Positions 51,577 to 61,020 of a stretch of 64,000 bases of DNA are shown here, in pieces (position 1 is the first letter of the stretch; every line of letters begins with the position of its first letter). Made by a program: the position numbers and the translations under genes. This stretch comes from Salinimicrobium sp035607535 (GTDB lineage: Bacteria; Bacteroidota; Bacteroidia; Flavobacteriales; Flavobacteriaceae), in contig NZ_JAYDZX010000013.1 of NCBI RefSeq assembly GCF_035607535.1, positions 15,075 to 79,074 of the forward strand, in the 5' to 3' direction. The notes under the pieces are model-generated. The model ran no database searches and had not been told where the DNA came from. It saw only the letters and a list, made by a program, of their open reading frames with translations.

Positions 51577-53190
51577 ATGAAAAGTTTACTGTTAGGAAAT
51601 GAGGCACTTGCTCAGGGAAGTATCGATGCCGGTCTGTCCGGGGTTTATGCCTATCCCGGCACCCCGTCAACTGAAATTACCGAATACATCCAGAAATCAG
51701 AACTGGCCAGGGAGTTAAAGATACACACCACCTGGTCTGTCAACGAAAAGACAGCCATGGAAGCCGCCTTGGGAATGTCGTATGTCGGCAAGAGATCTAT
51801 GGTGGTCATGAAGCATGTAGGGCTAAATGTGGCATCGGACGTTTTTATGAACATGGCCGTTTCCGGAGTGAATGGCGGACTCGTGGTTGTAGTAGCCGAT
51901 GATCCTTCCATGCACTCATCCCAAAATGAACAGGACTCTCGCTTTTACGGAAAGTTCGCGATGATCCCAATTTTAGAACCGTCAAATCAGCAGGAAGCTT
52001 ATGATGTCATGTTCTATGCCTTTGAACTCTCGGAAAAACTGAAATTACCGGTCCTCCTAAGGCTGGTCACCCGTTTATCACATTCCCGTGCAGGCATAGA
52101 AGTAAAAGAAAGACGTGATCCCAATAATATAAGTCTACCGGTTGATACTTCACGATTTGCTTTACTTCCCATGAATGCAAAAAAGCAGTATGATCTACTG
52201 GTTAGCAAGCAGGAGACCCTTATACAATATTCTGAAAATTCAACCTTCAATGATCTTATACCGGGTAAGGATTCTAAAGTAGGAATTATAGCCTGTGGAT
52301 TAGCCTATAATTATGTGATGGAAAATATTGGAGAGCAGGAATTTCCATATTCCATTCTTAAGATCTCTCAATATCCATTGCCCAAGGAAAAAATTAGATC
52401 ATTGTACCGGCAGTGTGAAAAGATCCTGGTCATTGAAGAAGGTTATCCAATAGTAGAAGAGTTGTTACACAATTATTTTGATGATGATGATAAGACAAAA
52501 GGACGGTTATCCGGGGATCTTCCCCGCACAGGAGAACTGACCCCGGGCATAGTAGGTAAAGCTCTGGGCTTTCATCACAACAGTTTAAATCCTATACCTT
52601 CTGTAGTTACTCCAAGACCTCCGCAATTGTGCGAGGGCTGTGGACATACAGATCTTTTTAATACCATAAATGAAGTGATTCCCGAGATCGGAAACAAAAA
52701 TGTCTTTGGGGATATAGGTTGTTACGCACTGGGAGCTTTGCCGCCTTTAAACACGATCAATACCCTAATTGACATGGGAGCATCCATCACCATGGCCAAA
52801 GGAGCTGCAGATGCCGGCCTGGAAAATGTTATTGCGGTAATTGGTGATTCGACATTCACGCATTCCGGAATGACGGGTCTTTTAGATGCCGTTTATAAAA
52901 ATTCCCCAATAACGGTAATAATTTCAGATAACTCGGCTGTTGCCATGACAGGAGCTCAGGAGTCTACTGCAGTGGGAAGGCTACACAAGATCTGTTTGGG
53001 AATCGGAGTTCATCCCGATCACCTTAAGACCATCGTACCTCTTAAAAAGAACCATAAGGAAAACGTAGAATTACTTCGGAAGGAATTGAAGTACAAGGGA
53101 GTCTCGGTCATCATTTCCGAAAGACCTTGCGTGAGATTGTCCAGAGATCAAAAAGAACAGATCAAAGCCCGAATTGCTGCATTAAATTAA
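51577..53190 (+). CDS. iorA: Indolepyruvate oxidoreductase subunit alpha, without ferredoxin domain
   Basis: Protein of 537 residues. The enzyme oxidatively decarboxylates aryl-2-oxoacids to aryl-acetyl-CoA, passing electrons to ferredoxin. The N-terminal domain (LLGNEALAQGSIDAGLSG, AYPGTPSTEITEY) and thiamine-diphosphate domain (LCEGCGHTDLF, GDIGCYALG, GDSTFTHSGMTGLLDAVY) are clear. Archaeal and many bacterial IorA proteins run to about 600-650 residues with a C-terminal 2[4Fe-4S] ferredoxin domain; this one stops after RPCVRLSRDQKEQIKA. iorB follows by 15 bases. Confidence 0.92.
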   Translation: MKSLLLGNEALAQGSIDAGLSGVYAYPGTPSTEITEYIQKSELARELKIHTTWSVNEKTAMEAALGMSYVGKRSMVVMKHVGLNVASDVFMNMAVSGVNGGLVVVVADDPSMHSSQNEQDSRFYGKFAMIPILEPSNQQEAYDVMFYAFELSEKLKLPVLLRLVTRLSHSRAGIEVKERRDPNNISLPVDTSRFALLPMNAKKQYDLLVSKQETLIQYSENSTFNDLIPGKDSKVGIIACGLAYNYVMENIGEQEFPYSILKISQYPLPKEKIRSLYRQCEKILVIEEGYPIVEELLHNYFDDDDKTKGRLSGDLPRTGELTPGIVGKALGFHHNSLNPIPSVVTPRPPQLCEGCGHTDLFNTINEVIPEIGNKNVFGDIGCYALGALPPLNTINTLIDMGASITMAKGAADAGLENVIAVIGDSTFTHSGMTGLLDAVYKNSPITVIISDNSAVAMTGAQESTAVGRLHKICLGIGVHPDHLKTIVPLKKNHKENVELLRKELKYKGVSVIISERPCVRLSRDQKEQIKARIAALN

Positions 53191-53205
53191 GATAAAAGGA
53201 AACAG

Positions 53206-53802
53206 ATGAGAACTAATATCATATTATCAGGAGTTGGGGGTCAGGGGATCCTCACGATTGCCGCGGTTTTGGATACGGCTGCTCTAAACGAAAATCTGTT
53301 CATCAAACAGTCTGAAGTTCATGGGATGAGTCAGCGTGGCGGAGCGGTGCAATCTCACGTAAGAATATCTGACAAAGAAATATTTTCTGATCTAATTCCG
53401 GAAGGAAAGGCAGATCTTATCCTGTCGGTTGAACCTATGGAGTTACTGAGATATTTGCCCTTTTTAAAGCAAGATGGCTGGTTGATAACCGACTCAGAAA
53501 CTTTTCAAAATACTTCCAACTATCCTGATAAGGATGATCTTTTTAAAGAAATCGGGAAATATCCCAATCATATCATAGTTGATGCAACCCAGATCGCTAA
53601 AAAGATCGGGAATTCCAGGATTGCCAATATGGTGTTACTGGGAGCAGCATCTTCCATAATTCCTTTGTCAGAATCAAGCATGATCGAAGCCATCAGGAGG
53701 TTATTCCAACATAAAAGTGAAAAGATTATCAGGTTGAACCTCGAGGCATTTAATGAAGGCAAAAAAGTAGCAGAAGGGATTATCAATCTGGCCGATTCAT
53801 AG
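53206..53802 (+). CDS. iorB: Indolepyruvate oxidoreductase subunit beta
   Basis: Protein of 198 residues, the gamma-type domain of 2-oxoacid oxidoreductases. NIILSGVGGQGILTIAAVL (4-22) and QSEVHGMSQRGGAVQSHVRI (about 36-55) are diagnostic. It forms the heteromer with IorA, encoded 15 bases upstream. Convergent with the aminotransferase gene. Confidence 0.93.
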   Translation: MRTNIILSGVGGQGILTIAAVLDTAALNENLFIKQSEVHGMSQRGGAVQSHVRISDKEIFSDLIPEGKADLILSVEPMELLRYLPFLKQDGWLITDSETFQNTSNYPDKDDLFKEIGKYPNHIIVDATQIAKKIGNSRIANMVLLGAASSIIPLSESSMIEAIRRLFQHKSEKIIRLNLEAFNEGKKVAEGIINLADS

Positions 53803-53888
53803 CTGAAACAACCTTTAATTAAAAGGTAGTACGGGAAACGAGATTAAAACAAATTTTACTTCCTATACTTGAAACTTCCATAGTAAGA

Positions 53889-55112
53889 TTAGGAAATCCC
53901 TACTTTAGAACTTTGAAGCACCTGGTTAATGGCTTCAGATAAGATCCTGACTCCTTTTTCGATTTGATCCTTTGGCATATTGGAAAATGAAAGTCGTAAC
54001 CTGTCGTCCTTTTCACTGGCGGGATCAAAGGTCCTGCCCGTAACAAAAACAACGCCTTTAGCCACACTTTCTTTAAATATGTCGGTAGATTTGATGTGAG
54101 GCGGTAGTTTCAGCCATATGTAAAAACCTCCTTTGGGTTCATTCCATTTGATCTCTTCAGGCATGTACAACTTCAGATATTTCTGAAGCATATTTTTGCG
54201 CTCCAGGTATTCACTTCTCAAAAATGTCAAATATGGCTCAAGTTTTTCTTGTACCAGGAATTCATTCGCCAGTATTTGTGTGAAACTGGAAGTACAGGCA
54301 TCTAAAGCCTGTTTAACTGTTTCGGCTTTTTCGAAGATCTCTTCAGAAGAAAGCATAAAGCCTAACCTGAAACCGGGACCGAGAATCTTTGAAAAGGAAC
54401 CTGTGTAAATGATCTCAACATCATTGTCACCCATAGATTTCATCGACCTGGTGAGGTGTCTTTCGGTTTCATCAAAATAAAGATCGCTATATGCGTCATC
54501 TTCAATCAAAATTATTCCCGAACCCGATAAAGCTTCTAAAAGAGCCTTTTTTCTTTCGGGTGTGTAAACTATTCCGGCCGGGTTGTGATAATTTGGTGTG
54601 ACGTATAGAAATTTCGGCTTCCGGTCCAAAGATTCAATTTTGCTCTTCAAAGCTTTTATGTTAATCCCATTTTTATCAATCGGTATGCTGTGTATTTCGG
54701 CGCCTACAGTTTCAAAAACTGTCAATGCTCCTACAAAACATGGATTTTCAGTGAGTATAATATCTCCCTCATTGACAAATTCCCGTGCAATAATGGATAT
54801 GGCCTGCAGGGAGCCGGTAGTGATCAATATCTTGTTGTTGGCAACTGCCAGACCTTTATTTTCAAGGTAGCATTCCAGGGATTTGACCAGAGGAGGATAA
54901 CCCGAAGTGGGACCGTATTGAAAACATAACTTTTTGACATCTTCGGGTAAGGAATTATAGATCTCATCGATCTCTTTCACGGGAAAGAGGTCATTGTTTG
55001 GCATCCCACCGGCAAAGGAGATCAGGTTTTTCCCGGAAGCCTGTTTCATCAATTGCTTGACGTCCTCGGAATGCATGGAATTGACTGCTTTTGAAAATGC
55101 ATACATATCCAT
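53889..55112 (-). CDS. PLP-dependent aminotransferase (aromatic/2-aminoadipate type)
   Basis: Protein of 407 residues, fold-type I. ISFAGGMPNNDLFP, FQYGPTSGYPPL, TPNYHNPAGIVY, IEDDAYSDLYFD and the PLP lysine in TGSFSKILGPGFRLGF (about 234-249) match the LysN/ARO8-like group. It has no GntR helix-turn-helix. Its neighbours suggest it supplies aryl- or branched 2-oxoacids to IorAB. Divergent from the acyl-CoA synthetase gene. Confidence 0.9.
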   Translation of the reverse strand: MDMYAFSKAVNSMHSEDVKQLMKQASGKNLISFAGGMPNNDLFPVKEIDEIYNSLPEDVKKLCFQYGPTSGYPPLVKSLECYLENKGLAVANNKILITTGSLQAISIIAREFVNEGDIILTENPCFVGALTVFETVGAEIHSIPIDKNGINIKALKSKIESLDRKPKFLYVTPNYHNPAGIVYTPERKKALLEALSGSGIILIEDDAYSDLYFDETERHLTRSMKSMGDNDVEIIYTGSFSKILGPGFRLGFMLSSEEIFEKAETVKQALDACTSSFTQILANEFLVQEKLEPYLTFLRSEYLERKNMLQKYLKLYMPEEIKWNEPKGGFYIWLKLPPHIKSTDIFKESVAKGVVFVTGRTFDPASEKDDRLRLSFSNMPKDQIEKGVRILSEAINQVLQSSKVGIS

Positions 55113-55161
55113 AAATGTTTTTGCTGTTCTATCAAATTAACAAAGATGTAATCAAACAGAT

Positions 55162-55177
55162 GCTGATGAATATCAGC
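55162..55177. promoter_or_regulatory. Inverted repeat in the divergent promoter region
   Basis: GCTGAT-gaat-ATCAGC, between the divergent aminotransferase and acyl-CoA synthetase genes (117-base gap). Operator candidate. Confidence 0.4.
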
Positions 55178-55229
55178 TAATATCCATTTTGAAATTTCTT
55201 CCTTTACAATTAGTAAAATCCCGGTTTAT

Positions 55230-57326
55230 ATGCTTCATCCAAAATTGATTCATCCTAAAAGTATCGCAGTAGTAGGAGGGTCTGATAATATTCATAGTCC
55301 CGGTGGGCGAGTGCTGAAAAACCTGATCGATCATCAATTCGAAGGAGAATTGTTTGCTGTAAATCCAAAGCAGGATAGGGTCCAGGGGGTTAAATCTTAC
55401 AAGGACATCAGGGATATACCCAAAGTAGATCTGGCTATAATTGCGATCTCAGCTAAATATGTTTATGAAGCTGTCAAAGTTCTCGCACAACAAAAGAATA
55501 CAAAGGGCTTTATTATATTTTCAGCCGGTTTCAGTGAAAAAGATGAGGAAGGCGCAAAGCTGGAAAAGGATATTGTCGAATTGATAAATGACGCAGGCGG
55601 AAGTTTATTAGGCCCTAATAACATCGGATTAATCAATAAGCATTATACAGGAGTATTTACTACACCCGTTCCTAAACTGAATGAAAACGGAGTGGATTTT
55701 ATCTCCGGTTCAGGTGCTACGGCAGTTTTTATCATTGAAGCGGCAGAGAGTATGGGTATTACATTTTCCAGTATTTATACAGTGGGAAACAGCGGACAAG
55801 CAGGAGTAGAGGAGATCCTGGAATTCCTGGACGACTCTTTCGAAAAAGGAAAAGGTTCCAAAGTCAAACTCCTCTATATTGAAAGCATTAAAGACCCGCT
55901 TAAGTTCCTAAAACACACAGCTTCCCTAATAAACAAAGGCTGTAAAATAGCAGCTATAAAGGCTGGTAGTTCGGAAGAAGGAAACAGGGCAGCTTCTTCA
56001 CATACGGGAGCAATAGCCAATTCAGATGTTTTTATTGATACCTTGTTTAAAAAAGCCGGAATTATTCGCTGCTATGGCCGCAACGAGCTTCTCACTGTTG
56101 CGGGCATACTTCAGCAAAAAGAATCCGAAGGAAAGAACATTGCGATCATCACTCACGCCGGGGGACCTGCCGTGATGCTGACAGATGTTCTGTCAAAGAA
56201 CGGCCTTAATATTCCGCCATTAAAAGGCCCGGAGAGTGAAGCCTTGTTGGAGAAATTATATAATGGATCTTCGGTATCCAATCCAATTGATTTTTTAGCA
56301 ACAGGCAATGCCGGGCAGTTAGAGGCAATTATTGAATTTTGTGAGAACTGTCGGGATATCGATGCCATGGCTGTGATCTTTGGAAGTCCGGGTTTAGCAC
56401 CTGTAGATGATGTTTATGCGATATTGGATCAGAAGATCAGGACCTCCAAAAAACCGGTTTATCCCATTTTACCCTCCGTGGTAAATGTGAAGAGCGAGAT
56501 AAAGGAGTTTATAAAGAAAGGGAACATCGCCTTTCCCGATGAAGTTCTTTTCGGAAATGCATTGGCGAAGATCTACACCCATTCCCCTGATAGGGGTGGA
56601 GAAAGTGATCCTGATTTTCGTCTTTTTAAAGAAGTAAGAAAATTGGTTGATGGGCTTCCGGACGGTTACATGCCGACAAATGCAGCTGTAAATTTGCTCG
56701 AATATGCCGGAGTTAAATTTGCCACGCTGTTGGAGGTAAGGACTGAAGCAGAGCTGAAAAAATCTTTAAAGTCTCTCACTTATCCTGTAGTTCTCAAAGT
56801 TGACGGGCCTTTGCACAAATCTGATGTCGGGGGAGTAATCTTAAATGTTTCCAATAAAACCGAATTAAACAGTCATTTCCATAAGTTGATGCAAATTGAA
56901 GGAGCAAAATCTGTGATGATCCAGCCAATGATAAAGGGGAAGGAGTTGTTCATAGGGGCAAAAAAAGAAACAAATTATCCTCACGTCATTCTATGTGGGA
57001 TGGGCGGAATTTTTGTGGAAGTATTAAAAGATATAAATGCTTCGATGATCCCGGTTTCGGAAGAGGATGCATTGAACATGATCACCTCTCTTAAAGCATT
57101 TCCCATTTTAAAAGGGGTTAGAGGTCAGGGAGGAATAAATATCAAACTGTTTGCTGAAACTATCGTAAGGATCTCCAACTTATTATCTATAGTTCCTGAG
57201 ATTGCAGAAGTTGATCTTAACCCACTCATGGCTACTGATAAAGAGCTGACAGCGGTGGATGTGAGGATCCGGCTAGAAAGACCAAATAAAAAGCTGCAGC
57301 CTAAGGTTTTGACTGAAATTGTGTGA
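55230..57326 (+). CDS. ADP-forming acetate/acyl-CoA ligase (fused alpha-beta)
   Basis: Protein of 698 residues that turns acyl-CoA, ADP and phosphate into the acid, CoA and ATP. Order: CoA-binding domain (SIAVVGGSDNIHSPGGRV, about 11-28), ligase domain with the phospho-histidine in SSHTGAIANSD (about 251-261), and a C-terminal ATP-grasp domain (VVLKVDGPLHKSDVGGV). Alpha and beta are separate in Pyrococcus but fused here. Next to the transaminase and IorAB, it probably conserves energy from aryl- or acyl-CoA. Confidence 0.92.
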   Translation: MLHPKLIHPKSIAVVGGSDNIHSPGGRVLKNLIDHQFEGELFAVNPKQDRVQGVKSYKDIRDIPKVDLAIIAISAKYVYEAVKVLAQQKNTKGFIIFSAGFSEKDEEGAKLEKDIVELINDAGGSLLGPNNIGLINKHYTGVFTTPVPKLNENGVDFISGSGATAVFIIEAAESMGITFSSIYTVGNSGQAGVEEILEFLDDSFEKGKGSKVKLLYIESIKDPLKFLKHTASLINKGCKIAAIKAGSSEEGNRAASSHTGAIANSDVFIDTLFKKAGIIRCYGRNELLTVAGILQQKESEGKNIAIITHAGGPAVMLTDVLSKNGLNIPPLKGPESEALLEKLYNGSSVSNPIDFLATGNAGQLEAIIEFCENCRDIDAMAVIFGSPGLAPVDDVYAILDQKIRTSKKPVYPILPSVVNVKSEIKEFIKKGNIAFPDEVLFGNALAKIYTHSPDRGGESDPDFRLFKEVRKLVDGLPDGYMPTNAAVNLLEYAGVKFATLLEVRTEAELKKSLKSLTYPVVLKVDGPLHKSDVGGVILNVSNKTELNSHFHKLMQIEGAKSVMIQPMIKGKELFIGAKKETNYPHVILCGMGGIFVEVLKDINASMIPVSEEDALNMITSLKAFPILKGVRGQGGINIKLFAETIVRISNLLSIVPEIAEVDLNPLMATDKELTAVDVRIRLERPNKKLQPKVLTEIV

Positions 57327-57627
57327 CCTGAGGTTTCAAAAATGACAAAAATAACTTCCTTTCCGGAGCTTTATCTTCGCTAAGGCCGGGGTGACTTATA
57401 AGGCTCATTAAGGAAAGAGTTCCCTCCGGATCTATCCGGAAGATCAAAATTTTCCTTCTCCAGGAAGCCTTAACTCCACACCTCTCAAAAAACACATTTT
57501 TGACACCTCTTATAAATAATTGCATCTGCAGGCGGAAGTAATAGTAAGAAAGGGATTGCCTCCAAACTTTTCCGGAGGAACTAAGATTATCTCACCGACC
57601 TGGGGCTCGAGCCCAATATTCCAAACC
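57327..57627. other. Intergenic stretch rich in hairpins
   Basis: No gene. Contains CCTCTCAAAAAACACATTTTTGA (as a variant palindrome at 57481-57508, shown here only to its key halves), a half-site TTTCAAAAATGACA near 57335, TCCGGATCTATCCGGA near 57426-57441 and the perfect palindrome GGGCTCGAGCCC (57603-57614). None has a clear terminator T-run. Confidence 0.55.
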
Positions 57628-58878
57628 TTACTTATCCAAAAGTATCCACCTGTTGCCTGCGCTCTGGATCATATATTTCTGCCCCGGACCAATTCCGGTA
57701 ACGGGGGAATTGGTGGTGATATCAAAAAGATCATTTCCGCTCAGGAAATCAAAGGACTTATAGGAATTCCCGGGCCAATTGATGAGGTAAATGATCCTGT
57801 TCTTATTTAATGCTGCATCGGGGATCACCACACTACTTACTTGATTGTTGATGCGAAGGGTGTATGTCTCATCAGGTATATTAAAAGCTCCGGTAGACGA
57901 GGTAGTGGAGGAGTAAGTGCCAAAGTTGGGGTACTTCCACGAAACAATTCCCGTTGCATCGGTCACTAGAACTTGATCCTGTTGTCCCCGCACATCGGGG
58001 AGGATATAATCGTTTCCTGTTGTTCCAATTCCCACTCTTCCCGAAAAATAGCCTGCATATACCTTTTTTGGATCACTTCCAAAGGCAGTGCTGTAGATCC
58101 CGTAAACAAAACCGGTGCCCTGTGTCGTCCCTATCTCATTGTAGATCCCATAATGATTTTTAGTGGCGCCAAATGTCTTTCCCACATCATTCCAGATCCC
58201 GTAGATCTCCTCATTCGTATTTTGATTGACCTCATTGAAAATACCATAGTGGATCCCAATCCCACTGGCACTGACAGAATTTTTAATACCATACTTCTTA
58301 TCTGCGGTTGCAGTGTTATTACTGCTAAGGATTCCATAGGTTACATTTTTTGTGGTAGAGCTGGCATTTTCCACTTCGAGCGCAGTTCGGTTAGCATGAT
58401 CTTCCTGAGCATCTATCATCACCTTTAGTTTCACATTTTGGGAGGTGCCACCAATGGTAACATTCCCTTTTCTGAAAACGGCCTCATTAGGGCTGGCTGC
58501 CGGGGAGGTGGTGCCTATTTTGTAAAAGTCAGATGTAGCTTTGCCCGCCATGCCTTCCCACTTAGCTGAAGAAGAGTTCCACCAGTAAAATCCGGGGGAA
58601 AATTCCCCTTTTTGAGAGGCGAGAAAGATCATCATCCCGTTTTGAGCTGTTGAAGGATTGGTAGCGGGAAAGGTTGAGAGCCGGGGAATAAGGATACCAT
58701 CTGTAGGTTCCGGGGCTGTGGGATTATCAATGGCAATGTCAAGTTGAGCTTTGGGATCGGTGGTATTGATCCCCACCTGGGCCGTCAAATTGCTGTAGGC
58801 AAATAGTAGCACTATCCCTATAAGAAGAGTTTTTATCACGAGTGTAAAAATTAGAGGGAGGCACCGGAATACCATCAA
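57628..58878 (-). CDS. Secreted surface protein with repeated beta motifs
   Basis: Protein of 416 residues with an N-terminal signal (LLIGIVLLFAYSNLTAQ). The mature start VGINTTDPKAQLDI is the recurring 'GI.T..P.A.LDI' opening of Bacteroidota secreted, tail-fibre-like proteins. The middle has repeated YGI turns (YGILSSNN, YGIKNSV, YGIFNEV, YGIWNDV, YGIYNEI, YGIYSTA), suggesting a beta-solenoid of about six rungs. The C-terminal part may be a trimer-type cap. Possibly an adhesin; no type IX sorting domain is obvious. Confidence 0.8.
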   Translation of the reverse strand: MMVFRCLPLIFTLVIKTLLIGIVLLFAYSNLTAQVGINTTDPKAQLDIAIDNPTAPEPTDGILIPRLSTFPATNPSTAQNGMMIFLASQKGEFSPGFYWWNSSSAKWEGMAGKATSDFYKIGTTSPAASPNEAVFRKGNVTIGGTSQNVKLKVMIDAQEDHANRTALEVENASSTTKNVTYGILSSNNTATADKKYGIKNSVSASGIGIHYGIFNEVNQNTNEEIYGIWNDVGKTFGATKNHYGIYNEIGTTQGTGFVYGIYSTAFGSDPKKVYAGYFSGRVGIGTTGNDYILPDVRGQQDQVLVTDATGIVSWKYPNFGTYSSTTSSTGAFNIPDETYTLRINNQVSSVVIPDAALNKNRIIYLINWPGNSYKSFDFLSGNDLFDITTNSPVTGIGPGQKYMIQSAGNRWILLDK

Positions 58879-58929
58879 GATAAGAATTTATCCAGCTGCT
58901 GTTCAGTATTCTAAACAAATTTTAACACT

Positions 58930-60933
58930 CTAAGAGGCTTCCTTCACTTTCTCCTGCAGCATTTTTATTTCATCCCGGAGTTTAGCGGCGGTCATGAAGT
59001 CTAGCTCTTTTGCTGCCGATTCCATAGCCTTTCTTTTCTCCCTGATGCGCTTCTCCAGCTGAGGTTTGCTGAAGAATTCCGTTTCAGCCTCGGCTGCCTG
59101 AAGAGTCGGAGCCACTTCATAAGTATAAGGCTCCGGTTTTTTGCGGACCAGCATATTTTCAAAGGACTTTTTCAGGGCAGTAGGGGTGATATTGTTCACC
59201 TCATTGTACTTAAGCTGTTTCTCCCTTCTGTAATTTGTTTCATCAATAGTTTTCTGCATGCTTTCTGTGATCTTGTCGGCATACATGATCGCTTTTCCTT
59301 CGAGGTGACGGGCAGCACGACCTATGGTCTGGGTCAGGGAACGGTTGCTGCGAAGAAAACCCTCTTTATCCGCATCAAGAATAGCAACTAGAGAAACTTC
59401 GGGAAGGTCCAGCCCCTCCCTTAAAAGGTTTACCCCAACCAGGACGTCAAAAAGGCCTTTTCGAAGATCCTGCATGATCTCCACCCTTTCCAGAGTATCT
59501 ACATCACTGTGGATATAGCGACAGCGAATGTCTATTCGCGTCAGGTATTTGGTGAGCTCCTCGGCCATGCGTTTTGTAAGTGTGGTCACTAGGATCCTCT
59601 GGTCCTTATCGATACGAAGTTGCATCTCTTCAATAAGATCATCGATCTGGTTAAGACTTGGCCGCACTTCAATGACGGGGTCTAACAATCCGGTGGGTCT
59701 AATTACCTGCTCAATGTACATCCCTTCTGTCTTCTGAAGCTCATAATCTGCCGGGGTAGCACTCACATAGATCACCTGATTCTGAAGTACCTCAAATTCC
59801 TCAAACTTCAGCGGGCGGTTATCCATTGCCGCCGGAAGCCTGAAGCCATATTCTACCAGTGTCTCCTTGCGCGAGCGGTCTCCGCCATACATGGCATGAA
59901 CCTGCGGAATCGTCACGTGACTTTCATCGACTACCATTAAATAATCATCTGGGAAATAATCCAGCAAACAGAAAGGTCGGGTGCCCGGGGGTCGACCATC
60001 CAGGTACCGGGAATAATTCTCTATTCCTGAACAATAACCGAGTTCCCTGATCATTTCCAGGTCAAAATTCGTCCGCTCATCAAGTCGCTTTGCCTCCAGG
60101 TGCTTCCCGATTTCCTGGAAGTAATCCACCTGTTTTACCAGGTCATCCTGAATTTCTCTTATTGCACCCTGCAGGACATCGGGGGAGGTAACGAACATGT
60201 TTGCCGGATAAATGTTCAGTCGGTCATATTTTTCGATCAGGTCATTGGTGGCGGGATCAAAAGCTTCAATCTCTTCTATCTCATCTCCAAAAAAGTGAAT
60301 TCTGAAGGCGTTATCTGCATAACTGGGGTAGATGTCGACAGTATCTCCTTTAATGCGGAAATTCCCGTGGTTAAATTCAGCTTCGGTCCTTGAGTAGAGG
60401 CTCTGCACCAGCTTATGAAGCAGTTGTGTCCTGGAGATCACCATGTCCCGTTCAATAGAGATAACGTTCTTTTTAAATTCCACAGGGTTTCCAATCCCGT
60501 ACAAGCAGGAAACGGACGCAACTACAATGACATCCCTTCTTCCGGAAAGCAGGGAAGAAGTGGTGCTAAGCCGCATCTTCTCGATCTCCTCATTGATGGA
60601 AAGATCCTTCTCTATATAAGTTCCGGAGGTTGGGATAAAGGCTTCCGGCTGGTAATAGTCGTAGTAGCTCACGAAATATTCCACCGCGTTATCCGGGAAG
60701 AATTGCTTGAATTCAGAATATAATTGTGCCGCCAGGGTTTTGTTGTGGGCCAGGACCAATGTCGGCTTTTGAACTTCTTCAATAACATTGGCTACTGTAA
60801 AGGTTTTTCCCGATCCTGTAACCCCGAGGAGGGTTTGGTATCTTTCTTTACTATTGATCCCGTTGACAAGCTGCTTTATCGCCTGTGGCTGATCCCCTGT
60901 AGGCTTAAAATCGGACTTTACTTTGAATTTCAT
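58930..60933 (-). CDS. uvrB: Excinuclease ABC subunit B
   Basis: Protein of 667 residues for nucleotide excision repair. Walker A GVTGSGKT (about 38-45), the damage-probing beta-hairpin YYDYYQPEAFIP, DEXX box VVDESHV, helicase motif VI region QTIGRAARH and the C-terminal UVR domain (AAKELDFMTAAKLRDEI) are complete. Single gene with a good promoter. Confidence 0.97.
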   Translation of the reverse strand: MKFKVKSDFKPTGDQPQAIKQLVNGINSKERYQTLLGVTGSGKTFTVANVIEEVQKPTLVLAHNKTLAAQLYSEFKQFFPDNAVEYFVSYYDYYQPEAFIPTSGTYIEKDLSINEEIEKMRLSTTSSLLSGRRDVIVVASVSCLYGIGNPVEFKKNVISIERDMVISRTQLLHKLVQSLYSRTEAEFNHGNFRIKGDTVDIYPSYADNAFRIHFFGDEIEEIEAFDPATNDLIEKYDRLNIYPANMFVTSPDVLQGAIREIQDDLVKQVDYFQEIGKHLEAKRLDERTNFDLEMIRELGYCSGIENYSRYLDGRPPGTRPFCLLDYFPDDYLMVVDESHVTIPQVHAMYGGDRSRKETLVEYGFRLPAAMDNRPLKFEEFEVLQNQVIYVSATPADYELQKTEGMYIEQVIRPTGLLDPVIEVRPSLNQIDDLIEEMQLRIDKDQRILVTTLTKRMAEELTKYLTRIDIRCRYIHSDVDTLERVEIMQDLRKGLFDVLVGVNLLREGLDLPEVSLVAILDADKEGFLRSNRSLTQTIGRAARHLEGKAIMYADKITESMQKTIDETNYRREKQLKYNEVNNITPTALKKSFENMLVRKKPEPYTYEVAPTLQAAEAETEFFSKPQLEKRIREKRKAMESAAKELDFMTAAKLRDEIKMLQEKVKEAS

Positions 60934-60952
60934 AGACTTTTTTGCTGACCTG

Positions 60953-60984
60953 CAAAAATAGCTATTTTGGAAGCTACCGGCAAA
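60953..60984 (-). promoter_or_regulatory. uvrB promoter
   Basis: On the minus strand TTTG (60981-60984), a 20-base spacer and TATTTTTG (60953-60960), 19 bases before the ATG. The -33 box lies in the loop of the next hairpin. Confidence 0.7.
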
Positions 60985-60998
60985 TATTGCCGGCTTCT
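60969..60998. terminator. Hairpin between the ABC permease gene and uvrB
   Basis: GAAGC..CCGGC and GCCGGCTTC pair with a small bulge around an AT-rich loop. No long T-run, so it is only a possible terminator for the permease gene. Confidence 0.45.
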
Positions 60999-61020
60999 AA
61001 AAAGTTTAAGATCAGTTAGA

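Noticed and set aside
57603..57614. GGGCTCGAGCCC palindrome as terminator of the surface protein gene
   Set aside because: No T-run follows on either strand, so I list it only within the intergenic description.
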